Both the position numbers and the translations under genes were made by a program. The notes under the pieces are model-generated. The model saw only the letters and a program-made list of their open reading frames with translations. It was not told the DNA's origin and ran no database searches. Below, one piece after another: positions 11,237-20,310 of a DNA stretch of 64,000 nt (its first letter is position 1; every line of letters starts with the position of its first letter). The stretch is taken from contig CAUJGJ010000397.1 in the NCBI GenBank assembly GCA_963170055.1, positions 4,158,501 to 4,222,500 of the forward strand, written 5' to 3'. The DNA is from Halisarca cf. caerulea (Eukaryota > Porifera > Demospongiae > Chondrillida > Halisarcidae).

Positions 11237-11492
11237 ACTGTCAAACACTGCTAGTATAATATTTTATGCATGCATTTCTTATATAATATTATATTATTAA
11301 TGATGAATAATAATTATTATCTCCATTGAATTAATTTTATAATACTAATTGATTGATTGATTGATGCTAATAATATTTATATTGAGTTTTGTTACTATGT
11401 ATTATGGTTATGAATAGTATTAATATATTATTGGCATGGAGCTTCATGCATGCATGCATCCCACCATAGCCACTTACGTAAATCACATGCAT

Positions 11493-12628
11493 TTAATTAT
11501 GGTTTGGTTCAAGTCTGGAGCAAAGCGTTTTGCTGCCAGGGACTACTGATCTAGATGCTTTCTTGTATTGCTCCAACCATCCTCGGGCAAAAGAAAACCC
11601 ACGTATAGTCAGGTATAGCCTCAGTATCTTTTCAACGAGATTCAGCTGGTAGTCATCCTCTACATAATCGCTGAACAGGTGTGAAGAGAGGGAACATATT
11701 TCTTCCATGTGAGTTAGATCTTCTGCAATTTTGTTTATGTCAATTTGTCTGCTCACTGACACAGAGCTGATGTTCAGAGGAGTTCTGCATTTCCTCTCTA
11801 CCCGGACAAAAAATTCAAATGCACTATCACTAATGATGGTGAGTCCGCCACGATTTGTCAACGAAATCCACCGCTTAACAAAAGTGTCGCAAGATTCTTC
11901 TATATTATCCTCAGCACTAACAGTACATAAACTCTCCAGTGCGTTTTGGTGTTGAACAGATTGCACATCATTTCCCTTTGTACTCCTCCTAACTTTTCGC
12001 ACTACATAGCCTGCAACATAGTGTAGAGCAGAGAGTTCATCATCATTAAGGCTGAGATCTGTACTAGAGGGTGATGAAACAACTGTAATTTCACATAGCT
12101 GCATAACCTTTATTAGCAGCTGATGACCAACATAGTTGCCAAGTACAGCATCTCCATGTGAAAACACATGTAAAGCAAGTCAAGGTTGGTACAGAGTTTG
12201 GTCCATTCAACTCTGAATTTCCCTGACGAGCAGAGCGAATTGAAGGAAGTCCAAACACGTTCCTTAGCTGATCTTGCCGGTGGTCGTGAATATTGTAGAA
12301 CTCCTTCCATTAACATTGCACTTACATTCGAGCAGAAAGTCAACATTGCAAAGGACAATTCAGGGTCGTTGATGCTTATCCTTCTCAGAATAAGCTGAGC
12401 ATTGGCTTTCACTAGCAATTCATCCCCACACAGCTGTTGTGTTTCTGCTACATGTGTTAAGATTCCGAAGATTGAACGACAAACGTACATTATGGCTGCG
12501 ACGCGGTGGGCTACAAGGGAATTGATCAGTACGAAATTGGAGTTATAAGGTGAATACACAAGTACAGTATAACAAGCATGAAAGCTAATTTTCTGGTTAG
12601 GCTTCATGATATCTATTGCTAAACTCAC
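11493..12628 (-). CDS. P1 convergent second gene, unknown function
   Basis: Two minus-strand open stretches (12628-about 12192 and about 12120-11493) make a plausible two-exon gene; exon joins are inferred. The N-terminal part contains SAKERVWTSFNSL. The C-terminal part contains ELSALHYVAGYVVRK, then NRGGLTIISDSAFEFF and, near the end, LTIRGFSFARGWLEQYKKA. The same motifs in the same order occur in the minus-strand gene of P2 (47840-48736), so it is a conserved part of this P-like lineage and not a shadow frame. I do not recognise its function; it lies convergent to the transposase and ends 256 bases from it. Confidence 0.6.
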
Positions 12629-12946
12629 TCGGCATACTTAAACTGGCGTGATCGTGAGCGATTCCCAGAAGAGCCAACAGAGACGTCGGCGGCAGCGGCG
12701 TGGCTAAGCTCGATTGGTGTCCGTGAACAGACATATCTTTCAATGAACGATAAAACAAATAACTGTTAAGCGCGAATTGCGTTCGCATGAAAATCCCCCA
12801 TTACTTCATATGTGCAGCTGTTAACACAGTCTAGTGCTAACGATTGAGATTACCACTTCGGTAGCGCGGCCATTTTTCGTAACACGGATGATTCTAGTGA
12901 CGTCACAGTTTCCAATCCATACCCTTCTCTATTTATACTATCCATG

Positions 12947-13500
12947 ATGCTAGGGGCATCTTTACATCTGTTAACTCAGGTAGACCTGGCTCAGTGGGTG
13001 ATTCCTATACTTTCAAACATTCTACATTACGACAGAATATAGACTGTGGCAAGTGGCTGTCTGCTAGACCACAGCGAATTTGTTCAGTGGATGTCAGACC
13101 ATTTCTTGTTGCTGATGCAGCATTCTCCCTGTCACCTACATGCATGAAGTGCTACGATAGCCAATCTCAACTCACTCCAGAGCAATTCAGGTTCAACTAT
13201 GCATTGATTCGTACCCGCCGTGTTGTAGAGCAGGCATTTGGTCGGCTGAAGGGCAGATGGAAGGTTGTTCAAAGATCGAGAGTGAGAGATCCAGTTTTCG
13301 CCAGCACCATTGCTACTGTTTGTTGTGCTCTGCACAATGTGTGTGAGAGGCACAACTGTAAGTTTGAGGAGAGCTGGCTACCAGATCCTGCCCACTACCA
13401 GCAGGATACACCACAACAATTTGTAAACAATACAACAGTCAGCAGTGCATCGACCATCCGGGATGCATTAGCAGTGCATGTTTATCATACTTTTAATTGA
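12947..13500 (+). pseudogene. Harbinger H1 transposase, C-terminal fragment
   Basis: After the duplicated ATGCTAG the frame continues from the middle fragment without shift: GIFTSVNSGRPG, SVGDSYTF, then FLVADAAFSL with the second catalytic D, VVEQAFGRLKGRWK with the catalytic E, and ALHNVCERHN, ending at TGA 13500. This is the second half of a DDE_Tnp_4 (HARBI1-like) nuclease. It is followed at once by E2, so the 3' flank of the gene is lost. Confidence 0.85.
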
Positions 13501-13503
13501 TCA

Positions 13504-13981
13504 GTAGGAAGCTTCTGAGTGTTTTATTGTAATCTATATCGAACCCTTCAACTTTTCATCGATGGGGATTTTGATGCCGCGAGTTTCCAAAGAGTTATTG
13601 CTGGTTATTTTAGTACATTTTTAGTATTTGTTGATTATCTTGAAAACTAGTTCAGTAAACAAAATCCCCATCGGTAGAATATCGGGTAGCCTTATTAGGG
13701 ACAGTTTAGTCCATATTCTGTGTCTGTAGGCCTAAGATTGGATTTACTTGAGAGGAATAACTGCTAAATACAGCTGCTCGGAAAAGCGGCGAGTACTCGA
13801 ACGATTGACGGAAAATTTGGTTGAAAAATAGTTAAATGTGTAGCTTGAATGTGTTCATACAGTCTAAATGTGGTTGCTTGCCATTTCTGATACGCATAAG
13901 AGAGAAATAACGAATTTGTTAGCAACAAAATCGCCGACTTTCGGAAGCCATTCAAGTGCAAATGGACATGTCACACATGCG
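13504..13981 (-). mobile_element. E-family element, copy E2 (left 480 bp only)
   Basis: Near-identical inverse of 5348-5830. Its left end with the 19-bp repeat is at 13963-13981 and breaks the H1 transposase N-terminus. The right 700 bp are missing: the copy stops beside the transposase stop codon at 13500. Confidence 0.8.
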
Positions 13982-14385
13982 TCCGGTACTAGATGTTCTC
14001 TCAGGACAGAGACACCAAGGTGGACGATGCATACTGCTGTAGATTTCCCTACACAGTATATTTGTGCTAATTGTGTGAAAGACAAATCTTGAGCAAGCCA
14101 GTGAATCACAATGGCAAAACGCTTCTGAAAGGGGACGGGACTGCGTATGCATGTGTTCTGTTTTCTCATTTGCCACCCAGATCTCCTGCACAGGTACCAG
14201 AAAGTAGACTTAGTCATCCGGTAGGTCTCAACATACTGATTATCCTCCCAGTCAGGAAAACTTGCACCATGTGATGCCCATGTTCCCATTACATTTTTTT
14301 CCCAAAAGCCTTCTACTTTGGGTGCTACCCAAAACCTCCTTTGCATTCGAAAACTGGCAAAAAACATGACAAAATGAATGATCAT
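13982..14385 (-). pseudogene. Harbinger H1 transposase, N-terminal fragment
   Basis: The minus-strand frame gives FWVAPKVEGFWEKNV, then YRMTKSTFWYLCRRSG and the helix-turn-helix-like LAQIYCVGKSTAVCIV, ending in VLREHLVP where E2 begins. This is the DNA-binding N-terminal half that should precede the middle fragment at 6548. The start codon is uncertain; ATG 14385 is the first in frame. Confidence 0.78.
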
Positions 14386-14706
14386 ATTGCGAATGAATGG
14401 ATCACCAAGAAATGTGTGAAGATTTCTCTGTAAATGTCACCAATAGTATATAACATGATTCTTGGTACAAATCCTCAACTTTCTGGTGAGAACAGGCTGT
14501 GATAGAGGCAATTCCACACTATCTTGGCTGGAAAACCATATAACAAAACTTCGAAAGACAGCAAGCTCCATTTTTGACTATTACGCAACAGCTATCACAA
14601 AGTAACCACAATTTGAATGTGACCACATGGTACAGATCAAGTTACATTCTATGTTAATCTAACGTAAACTAATCGCGAACGCCGCCATAGTGTGACCAGA
14701 CCCTAA

Positions 14707-14749
14707 GGCCTTTTCGGGGAATACCACCCTTCATCAGTCGCACTGGGTG
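14707..14749 (-). ncRNA. Hammerhead-like motif copy B, 5' part
   Basis: Minus-strand CTGATGA, GGG/CCC stem, GAA and AAGGCC are intact here; the remainder of the motif is 9.8 kb away at 4892-4907 because of H1. Confidence 0.55.
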
Positions 14750-14861
14750 ACATCCTCTGACAGCCAGGACCCAACTGAAAAGCTGAGGATATGCTGTACT
14801 GAGGACCAATGAAAATCGCTCATTTGAGCTTTTCAGTTGGGTCCTGGCTGTCAGAGGATGT

Positions 14862-14920
14862 CACCCAGTGCTACTGATGAAGGGTGGTATTCCCCGAAAA
14901 GGCCTTATAGCACACTGGTG
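14862..14920 (+). ncRNA. Hammerhead ribozyme-like motif, copy C
   Basis: Same layout as copy A but on the plus strand in the right arm: GTGCTA (14869-14874 region), CTGATGA, GGG/CCC stem II, GAA, palindromic AAGGCCTT, A, then TAGCAC pairing fully with GTGCTA, and an outer CAGT/ACTG extension. The predicted cut follows the A before TAGCAC. Copies A and C are identical over the whole motif. Confidence 0.68.
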
Positions 14921-15169
14921 AAAGATCGCGTGAGGATTTGATCTGCTATATATTAGCAACCTTCTTCTGTTACTATTACTGTCCTTCATAACCAGGACTA
15001 ATAGAAGTTTTGTTGAACCGCCACTGACACATACCTACGTGGCTGAAGTGTCTCTTAGTTTCCTTTGATTATAACAGCCAAGCGGCGACGGACCTCTAAG
15101 TTTTCGAACTTAGAAACGGTCCACTGCAGGGGGTTATCTGGTTATGGCAATTTCCAAATTTTGTGATAA

Positions 15170-16222
15170 TTATGACTGTGCAAGTTTACGCAACCCTGGT
15201 AATCTTGGACTCTGCACTTTCCACCAATGTAACGGATCTTCTTCTGGGTCTAACTTGGGAATGGCCTCATATGCATCTAGTTCTGCTTTGATTTGCTGCT
15301 CAGGTGATAGAACTGGTTGAGTTTCTTCAGCTGTAGAATCCTTGAAAAAGGAACCAAGGCTACACTTTTTGGTGAATGGAGGACCTGCAACAGCAGAAGA
15401 AGTTGATGACCCTTCAGATGTTGGGGGCTGAGAAGCTACACCAAGTTGTATGATTTTAGCACCCTCCTCGTGCAGAGTCTCCTTGATGTCTATTGCATAA
15501 GTGTCACCACTGAAATGACACTTAAACCTCGGATCCAAGAAAGAAGCCACTTGGAGAATTTTTAAACCCATTTCAGAAATCTTAGGGATGGTGTAACGGC
15601 TGCTGAGGTCCTGCTTTATGTGTGTTTCGATGTCTTTAGTGAGCTGTGAGTTGCCAGCCTCATCCTTAAGTAGCTTAGTCTCAATAAGCTGCAACATTGG
15701 TAGAATGGCAGATACAGTCACATACTCCTCACCTGAGAGTATGTTAGTTAGAGCAGAGAGGGGAGAAAGTGCCTGGTGAATGGCAGTTAGCACCTGAATG
15801 TCCTGCCAGGTAAGAAGTAAGTGACTTGCCTTTCTGTCTGCACTGAGGACTGTACGGATGGCATTTTCTTGCTCCAAAATGCGGGCTACCATCTTTGACA
15901 TTGAACCCCACCTGGTAGGACTATCCGCCACAAGAGTGTGCTCTGATAGCTGAAGATTCATTTGTGCATTAGCAAGGTCCCTTTTTCGCTTCCAGCTCAT
16001 TGAAAACACACTGACTATCTTCCGACACAATGCTAGAGATCGCTCACAACGCTGATCAGATTTGATTGCTTTGGTCATTGCTAAATGCAAATTATGACCA
16101 AAGCAGGACAGGTGAGCCCACTGGAGTCGCTCTGCAGTATTGATGATGTTGGCTGCATTGTCAGTAGTCAGACAAAACTGACGCGAAGCACTCAATTCCC
16201 ATGCTGCAAGGGTTGATTCCAT
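15170..16222 (-). pseudogene. hAT transposase (ZBED-like), catalytic and C-terminal region
   Basis: The 350-residue frame contains LTTDNAANI (catalytic D region), LSCFGHNLHLAM, SPTRWGSMSKM, and the start of the hAT dimerisation domain EEDPLHWWKVQS, ending at RLPGLRKLA where R begins. About 30 residues of the usual C-terminus are lost. Upstream, between 16222 and 16690, related coding sequence (SATTDLWSS) continues with several stops and shifts. The family cuts and pastes its own DNA with 8-bp duplications; this copy is dead. Confidence 0.8.
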
Positions 16223-16689
16223 TGCCTCTGCCAGGTTTTTCCAGTATGGTTTTCAGGCAGAAAGTGAGTTTGTAGGCATCTGTTCTCCAGTTTCCAGTCA
16301 TCAGTTATATAGTGCACTGTGTAGCTCATGTATGGGTGCATCCCAATACTTGACCATAGATCAGTTGTCGCAGAAAAAGAAGAAAACTTCTTCGAGACCC
16401 TTCTTGACTTTCACTCTCACTGATTCATACAAACCTGGAATGGCTGTCCTGGAGAAGTACGATCAGGAAGGCAGTTGTTATCTGGCATCAAATGCCCTCA
16501 GCAACTGCTTGAATCCGTTTTTCTTTACTGTGTAAATGGGAAGACATTCTTTGGCAATAAAATATGTTACCGCTTCTGTTAGCTCCTTCCATTTGTTCCC
16601 TTTCACTCGTACACTTGGCCCAACGTTATCGACTCTTGAAGGCTTAGTTGGCTGCTCTTTGTAGGTATAGGGGTAGCTTTCCGGCTAGA

Positions 16690-16923
16690 CTACTTCCCCT
16701 TTGCGTCCATGACTGCCTTCATTTGGGAATGTACTGTGGGGTGATTCGTCCGTAAGTGCGCTATCAAGTTTGAGGTGTTACCGTGCTTTGCCGCCACTTG
16801 TTTACCGCAACTTAGACAAACAGCACTGCTGTCGTCATATGGTTTTCCGTTTGCTCCAAGTTTAAGACCGAAATAATCCCACACAAGGCTTTTGGTACCA
16901 CTTTTGCTTACTAGCTCTGCCAT
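16690..16923 (-). pseudogene. BED zinc finger, N-terminus of the hAT transposase
   Basis: From ATG 16923 the frame encodes a 77-residue BED-type finger: VWDYFGLKLG, then CLSCGKQV and LIAHLRTNHP giving the C-C-H-H zinc ligands. A stop at 16690 and downstream shifts separate it from the catalytic region. BED fingers bind element ends in hAT transposases. Confidence 0.8.
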
Positions 16924-17072
16924 AACTCATCCAACAGTCCCAACATCGGTACACAGTGACAAATCTGCACGTGCTTTCCTGATTGCATAAACCGTTTCCG
17001 GTAAAGAGACAACCGGAACGGTATCTATAAATATCTCGATACAACTGCATACCGGTATAGTGCCCAACACTA

Positions 17073-17688
17073 CACAGAAAGTAATTGTGTATTTATACGA
17101 AGACTCCAACTTAAATATAATAACTTAAATAACTTACTTAAAAATGTTTCCGTGCTTTTGTACATTGAATTGTTAAATTATATTTTAATTTTATATTACG
17201 TAATTCATATTGTAAGCAGTAAATTAAATAAATTAATGTGACATTTCTCATTATAATTATTAATTTACAAAATTAAAGTGATTAATATTTGATATATATA
17301 TACTCAAACTCCCCTTATCCGGGCACCTTGGGACCGGGCACTGTCCGTAACTCAGAAACGGCCGTAACTGGGAATACACATGTACGTTTTGCTTATACAG
17401 TATATATGGACATACATATCATGATTGCAGTTGATCTGGGATAAAAGCATGTGTACATAACTACATATAGAACTAATCAGTTCTGGTAAAATATGAAATA
17501 CTATTTGTTTGCCTAAGAGATTCACATCTTATCCTAGCTGCTGTGTTACGCCACTTTTTCACAAGGAGAAGATGGGACAGGTCACTCACACAACAATGCT
17601 AGTTATCAAACTCACTATTCTTTCTATTTGGGATTTCATTTATTCTTCCTGTGAACATGAACAAGCACAATAAAACACAATAATTCTA

Positions 17689-17691
<3 letters not shown>
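17073..17691. other. AT-rich spacer with a Tigger-like relic
   Basis: No gene found. Bases about 17305-17375 (CTTATCCGGGCACCTTGGG and following) resemble a Tigger/pogo terminal region. The rest is AT-rich without recognisable structure. Confidence 0.35.

Positions 17692-17739
<48 letters not shown>
17692..17739 (+). repeat. CA microsatellite at left edge of E3
   Basis: About 24 CA units run directly into the CATGTGGG end of E3. Confidence 0.95.
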
Positions 17740-17744
<5 letters not shown>

Positions 17745-18878
17745 GGGAAATGTCCATTAGCACTTTAATGGCTTCCCAAAGTCGGCAAATTTACTCTTAA
17801 CAAATTGCTTTATTTCTTCACAATATGTAGTGGAATGGCCAATGAATGGTTCTAAAGCATTATAAACATATCTAACCTACACATTGAGCTATTTTTCATC
17901 CAAGTGACTTGCTTGAGCGTTCGACTAATCGACGATTTATCAGGTAGTTGAGTTAGGCAGTTATTCGACGCGAGTAAATCGGAACATGGGCCTACAGACA
18001 CAGGATAAAGACTGAATTGTTTCTAATGAAAACATCTAAGTTTCTACCTATGGGGGTTTTGATTACCGAAATGGTTTTAAAGATATTCAGCAAATACTCA
18101 CAGTGCGATAAAAGATTTGTCAATAACTTCTCTGAAAACAAGTTAATCAAAACCCCCATCAGTGAAAAGTTGAAGCAGTCAATGCTGATCACAATGAAAC
18201 ACTCAGAAGGTTCTTACGTGGCTCCGCTGATTTACTTGGCGCTATGGCATTTTGCAAAAAAATCTCTTTTGCAAGAGGCCTGTTTTCACTTGATAGTCAT
18301 GTGATGAGGGCTGTGACTGAAGGTGGGGGAGCATGGCAAGGACGGATGCGTTGCAAGCGAACATAAGTCAGAGGAAACAGGCCATTATTTTAAGGAGGCG
18401 CATGATTAAGGAGAGTGTAAAGTCGGCAAAAGAGGAAAATTTTAAGCGTTTGAGTCATTCGGCACGGATCAGTAATCTCGAAGAACAAGGTACATATGGT
18501 AGTCATTGTTGAGCTTAAATCTGAATAGAAAAGTCTATTTTACTAGCCTAAACATCTTAGGAAAAGATGTATCACTTTATACAGCACTCTTAACGTCTTG
18601 AACTTACCACTGACTGAAAAATTACACCCGATTTCGAAACTCCTGCAGTCCGCGATCGTCCTTACGCAAATATACGTGCTTGACACTGTTTCTCCTCAGA
18701 TAAAGCCTTAAAAGCACCAAATCTGTGATGAATTGTCACGCAGCGCTATCAATCTAGCTTGCTCCTAAACAAAATTGTCATAGAATGTCATGCACATATG
18801 ACATGATTAGAAGCCATTTCAGCAACGTTTTCGCTAAAATTCCAGCTTGTTAGCACATTAGGGAGATTTTGGACATAT

Positions 18879-18884
<6 letters not shown>
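17740..18884 (+). mobile_element. E-family element, copy E3 (both ends)
   Basis: The left end CATGTGGGAAATGTCCA and the right end GGACATATCCCACA merge into CA repeats on both sides. The internal inverted repeat pairs 18048-18066 with 18143-18162. The mini-exon from ATG 18333 encodes MARTDALQANISQRKQA and continues basic to LEEQ, ending GAACAAG/GTACAT. No transposase frame is present. Confidence 0.78.
18333..18490 (+). other. Conserved mini-exon with splice donor in E3
   Basis: A start codon and about 52 codons, rich in Lys/Arg, end in GAAGAACAAG followed by GTACAT. The copy in E5 (58558) keeps the same MARTDALQA start and KSAN-NFKRLSHS body but has a stop and a small shift; E1 has a diverged version ending in IKEQ/GTGCGT. 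Conservation of frame and donor suggests a 5' coding exon whose downstream partner is not seen. Confidence 0.4.
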
Positions 18885-18917
<33 letters not shown>

Positions 18918-18924
18918 ACACACA
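18882..18924 (+). repeat. CA microsatellite at right edge of E3
   Basis: CA units with one TA interruption, continuous with the E3 right end. Confidence 0.95.
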
Positions 18925-18987
18925 GTCTACACCACTGCACAAAACCACACACTACTCAGGGATCTTTCAATTCTGTGAGGATGATTT

Positions 18988-19046
18988 CCAAGTGATTTGA
19001 GTTTCCAGGGCCATGGGCAGCCCACGAGTTATTTAAACTCGAATCA
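18988..19046 (-). mobile_element. G-family stub: only the cruciform-capable end
   Basis: AAGTGATTTGAGTTT pairs with AAACTCGAATCA around an inner GGGC/GCCC hairpin, the same fold as the ends of G2 and G4. The rest of the G element is absent, so this is either a truncated copy or a stand-alone structure. Confidence 0.55.
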
Positions 19047-19299
19047 GATGTTGTGCTTTAGTTGCTGCAGACAGAAATAGAACAAATGTCTTTGCAATCC
19101 TTCAACAGGCATTTCTGATAATGCAGTCTACTCTTTCTGATAATGCGGTCTACTCGGATGTAGAATTTAAGGCTTTTGAGACTAAGGTAAGTTGTCAGGT
19201 GTGTTTGCCGGACCTGCACGACATGGATCTCAGCTTTCTCTATTTGGTCGACAGTGTATGCAAGCACCCGCTGCTACAAGAGTAACAAAGAGCAATTTG

Positions 19300-19465
19300 G
19301 TCACTTCCAAGAAGTAAAGAGTTTTGGATTACGGTGAAAAGGGAGGTTTTGGTGAATCATGGTGGAAAGAGAATCAGCGTATGAGTAAGAATACATTTGA
19401 ACATTTGTGCAGACAATTAAGACCATTTATACAGAAACAGTGTACTCCCCTTTGTGAGCCCCTAG
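19300..19465 (+). pseudogene. Harbinger H4 transposase, N-terminal part
   Basis: The frame gives GFGESWWKENQRMSKNTFEH and LCRQLRPFIQKQ, the pre-catalytic helical region of HARBI1-like nucleases. It stops at CCTAG, the Gypsy2 target duplication, and the same frame continues at 49080 with DGRVTITLWRLATN. Upstream sequence to 19060 may be coding but has stops. Confidence 0.75.
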
Positions 19466-19528
19466 TGTAGTGTATGTGATTCATGATGTATGTGTTTTAT
19501 GTAAGTGCTGACCCTTTAATGTTTAACA
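19466..19528 (+). repeat. Gypsy2 5' LTR, first part
   Basis: Matches 39399-39463 of the 3' LTR with a few changes, ending in GTTTAACA where the LINE begins. TAACA occurs on both sides of the LINE (19524-19528 and about 29205-29210) and may be its target duplication. Confidence 0.85.
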
Positions 19529-19529
19529 G

Positions 19530-19894
19530 GTATCAGGTATTCTTATTTAATCTGGGGAACCTTTAGCCAGAGGCTACTATAAGTGGCACCCAGAAAAGAA
19601 AAAGGAAAAAAAGGGACAAAGGCAAAACACAAAAGAAACAAGGAGGAAGTACAAAAATCCCAAATAAAAAATGAGACGCAGCAAAAAAATAAAATAAACT
19701 GAGAGATCAAAATTATAAAACAATAAAAATATTCAATCAGTTATGGGAGATATAATAACCATTGTCAATGAAATAACTAAAGGTGATTGGTGTGTGGAAA
19801 CACATGCATGCATGTTGTGTACAGAAATACTGGGCTAATCATTCAAAAAGTGATTTACGCATAGTCTTGTGAATACTCAAAAGTCCGCACAGCA
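19530..19894 (-). other. LINE 3' untranslated region
   Basis: No gene. A-rich sequence and short repeats downstream (minus strand) of the LINE stop codon; the end near 19530 abuts Gypsy2 LTR sequence. Confidence 0.5.
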
Positions 19895-20130
19895 TCATAT
19901 GTTGTTTGAAAGAGACCACCATATGGATGCGCCAACAAAACTAAATGCCTTTTGGCCAAGGGAAGTACGCAAATGTGGAAGATTTAATTGAGAAGTTGAA
20001 GATGCTCTAGTATTATACTGATAAGTTGGAGTGGAAAAAAGGTTGCTAAGATAAGTAGGTGATTGTGAAGATACGCATTTGTATACGGTTTGGGCCAAGT
20101 GAATTTTCCGTCTAGCAGAGAGAGTTGATA
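19895..20130 (-). pseudogene. LINE ORF2 C-terminal fragment
   Basis: Minus-strand residues SARRKIHLAQTVYKC, PTYLSNLF and LRTSLGQKAFSFVGASIW form the C-terminal tail common to CR1/Jockey/L2-type ORF2 proteins. It is separated from the RT by the Tigger element; the two frames meet at the TA target of Tigger. Confidence 0.8.
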
Positions 20131-20310
20131 TACAGTGGAACCTCGTTGACATGAAATTGTTGGGACTGGCCAGAAATTTCATGTTATCAGTATTTTATGT
20201 AAACAGTACACAGCATAATCATTAATCAAATACCTTTACAATACATTTTAATAATAATAGCTACCTATACATAGTCTAGTCACATGTAATACAATCCTAC
20301 AAGTCTGAAA

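Larger units (their letters stand above)
6745..12946 (+). mobile_element. P-like (THAP9-type) DNA transposon P1
   Basis: Fifty-bp terminal inverted repeats (6745-6794 and 12897-12946) begin CATGGATAGTATAAATAG and end in GTGACGTCAC. A 7-bp duplication ATGCTAG flanks it (6738-6744, 12947-12953); Drosophila P elements make 8 bp and also start with CATG. Inside are the spliced transposase (plus) and a convergent second gene (minus). Excision of P1 with one duplication copy restores the Harbinger reading frame. F1 and F2 are inserted in it. Confidence 0.88.
4908..14703. mobile_element. PIF/Harbinger element H1, rearranged
   Basis: Ends GGCTGCAGTCACACTA at 4908 and its imperfect inverse TAGTGTGACCAGACCC ending at 14703 are flanked by the TAA duplication typical of PIF/Harbinger (4905-4907, 14704-14706). 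Inside are a Myb-like gene start (plus, 5113) and a transposase N-terminus (minus, 14385), the convergent layout also seen in H3. The middle is inverted between two E copies and further split by P1. Confidence 0.85.
14704..15163. repeat. Fold-back repeat R, remainder of left arm and whole right arm
   Basis: Bases 14704-14829 finish the left arm; from about 14829 the sequence folds back and matches the inverse of 14704-14828 and then of 4652-4907. R ends inside the hAT transposase gene, whose C-terminus is cut at 15170, so R probably inserted in or deleted part of that hAT. Confidence 0.78.
15170..17072 (-). mobile_element. hAT element, 3' end lost
   Basis: The 5' terminal repeat, read on the minus strand from 17072, is TAGTGTTGGGCACTATACCG, a common hAT end. 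A BED zinc finger gene start and a hAT transposase body lie downstream. The 3' part, including the end of the dimerisation region and the 3' terminal repeat, is missing at the junction with R. Confidence 0.75.

Noticed and set aside
18017..18304. 95-residue frame in E3
   Set aside because: It covers the internal inverted repeat, is not kept in E1 or E0 and has no recognisable domain.
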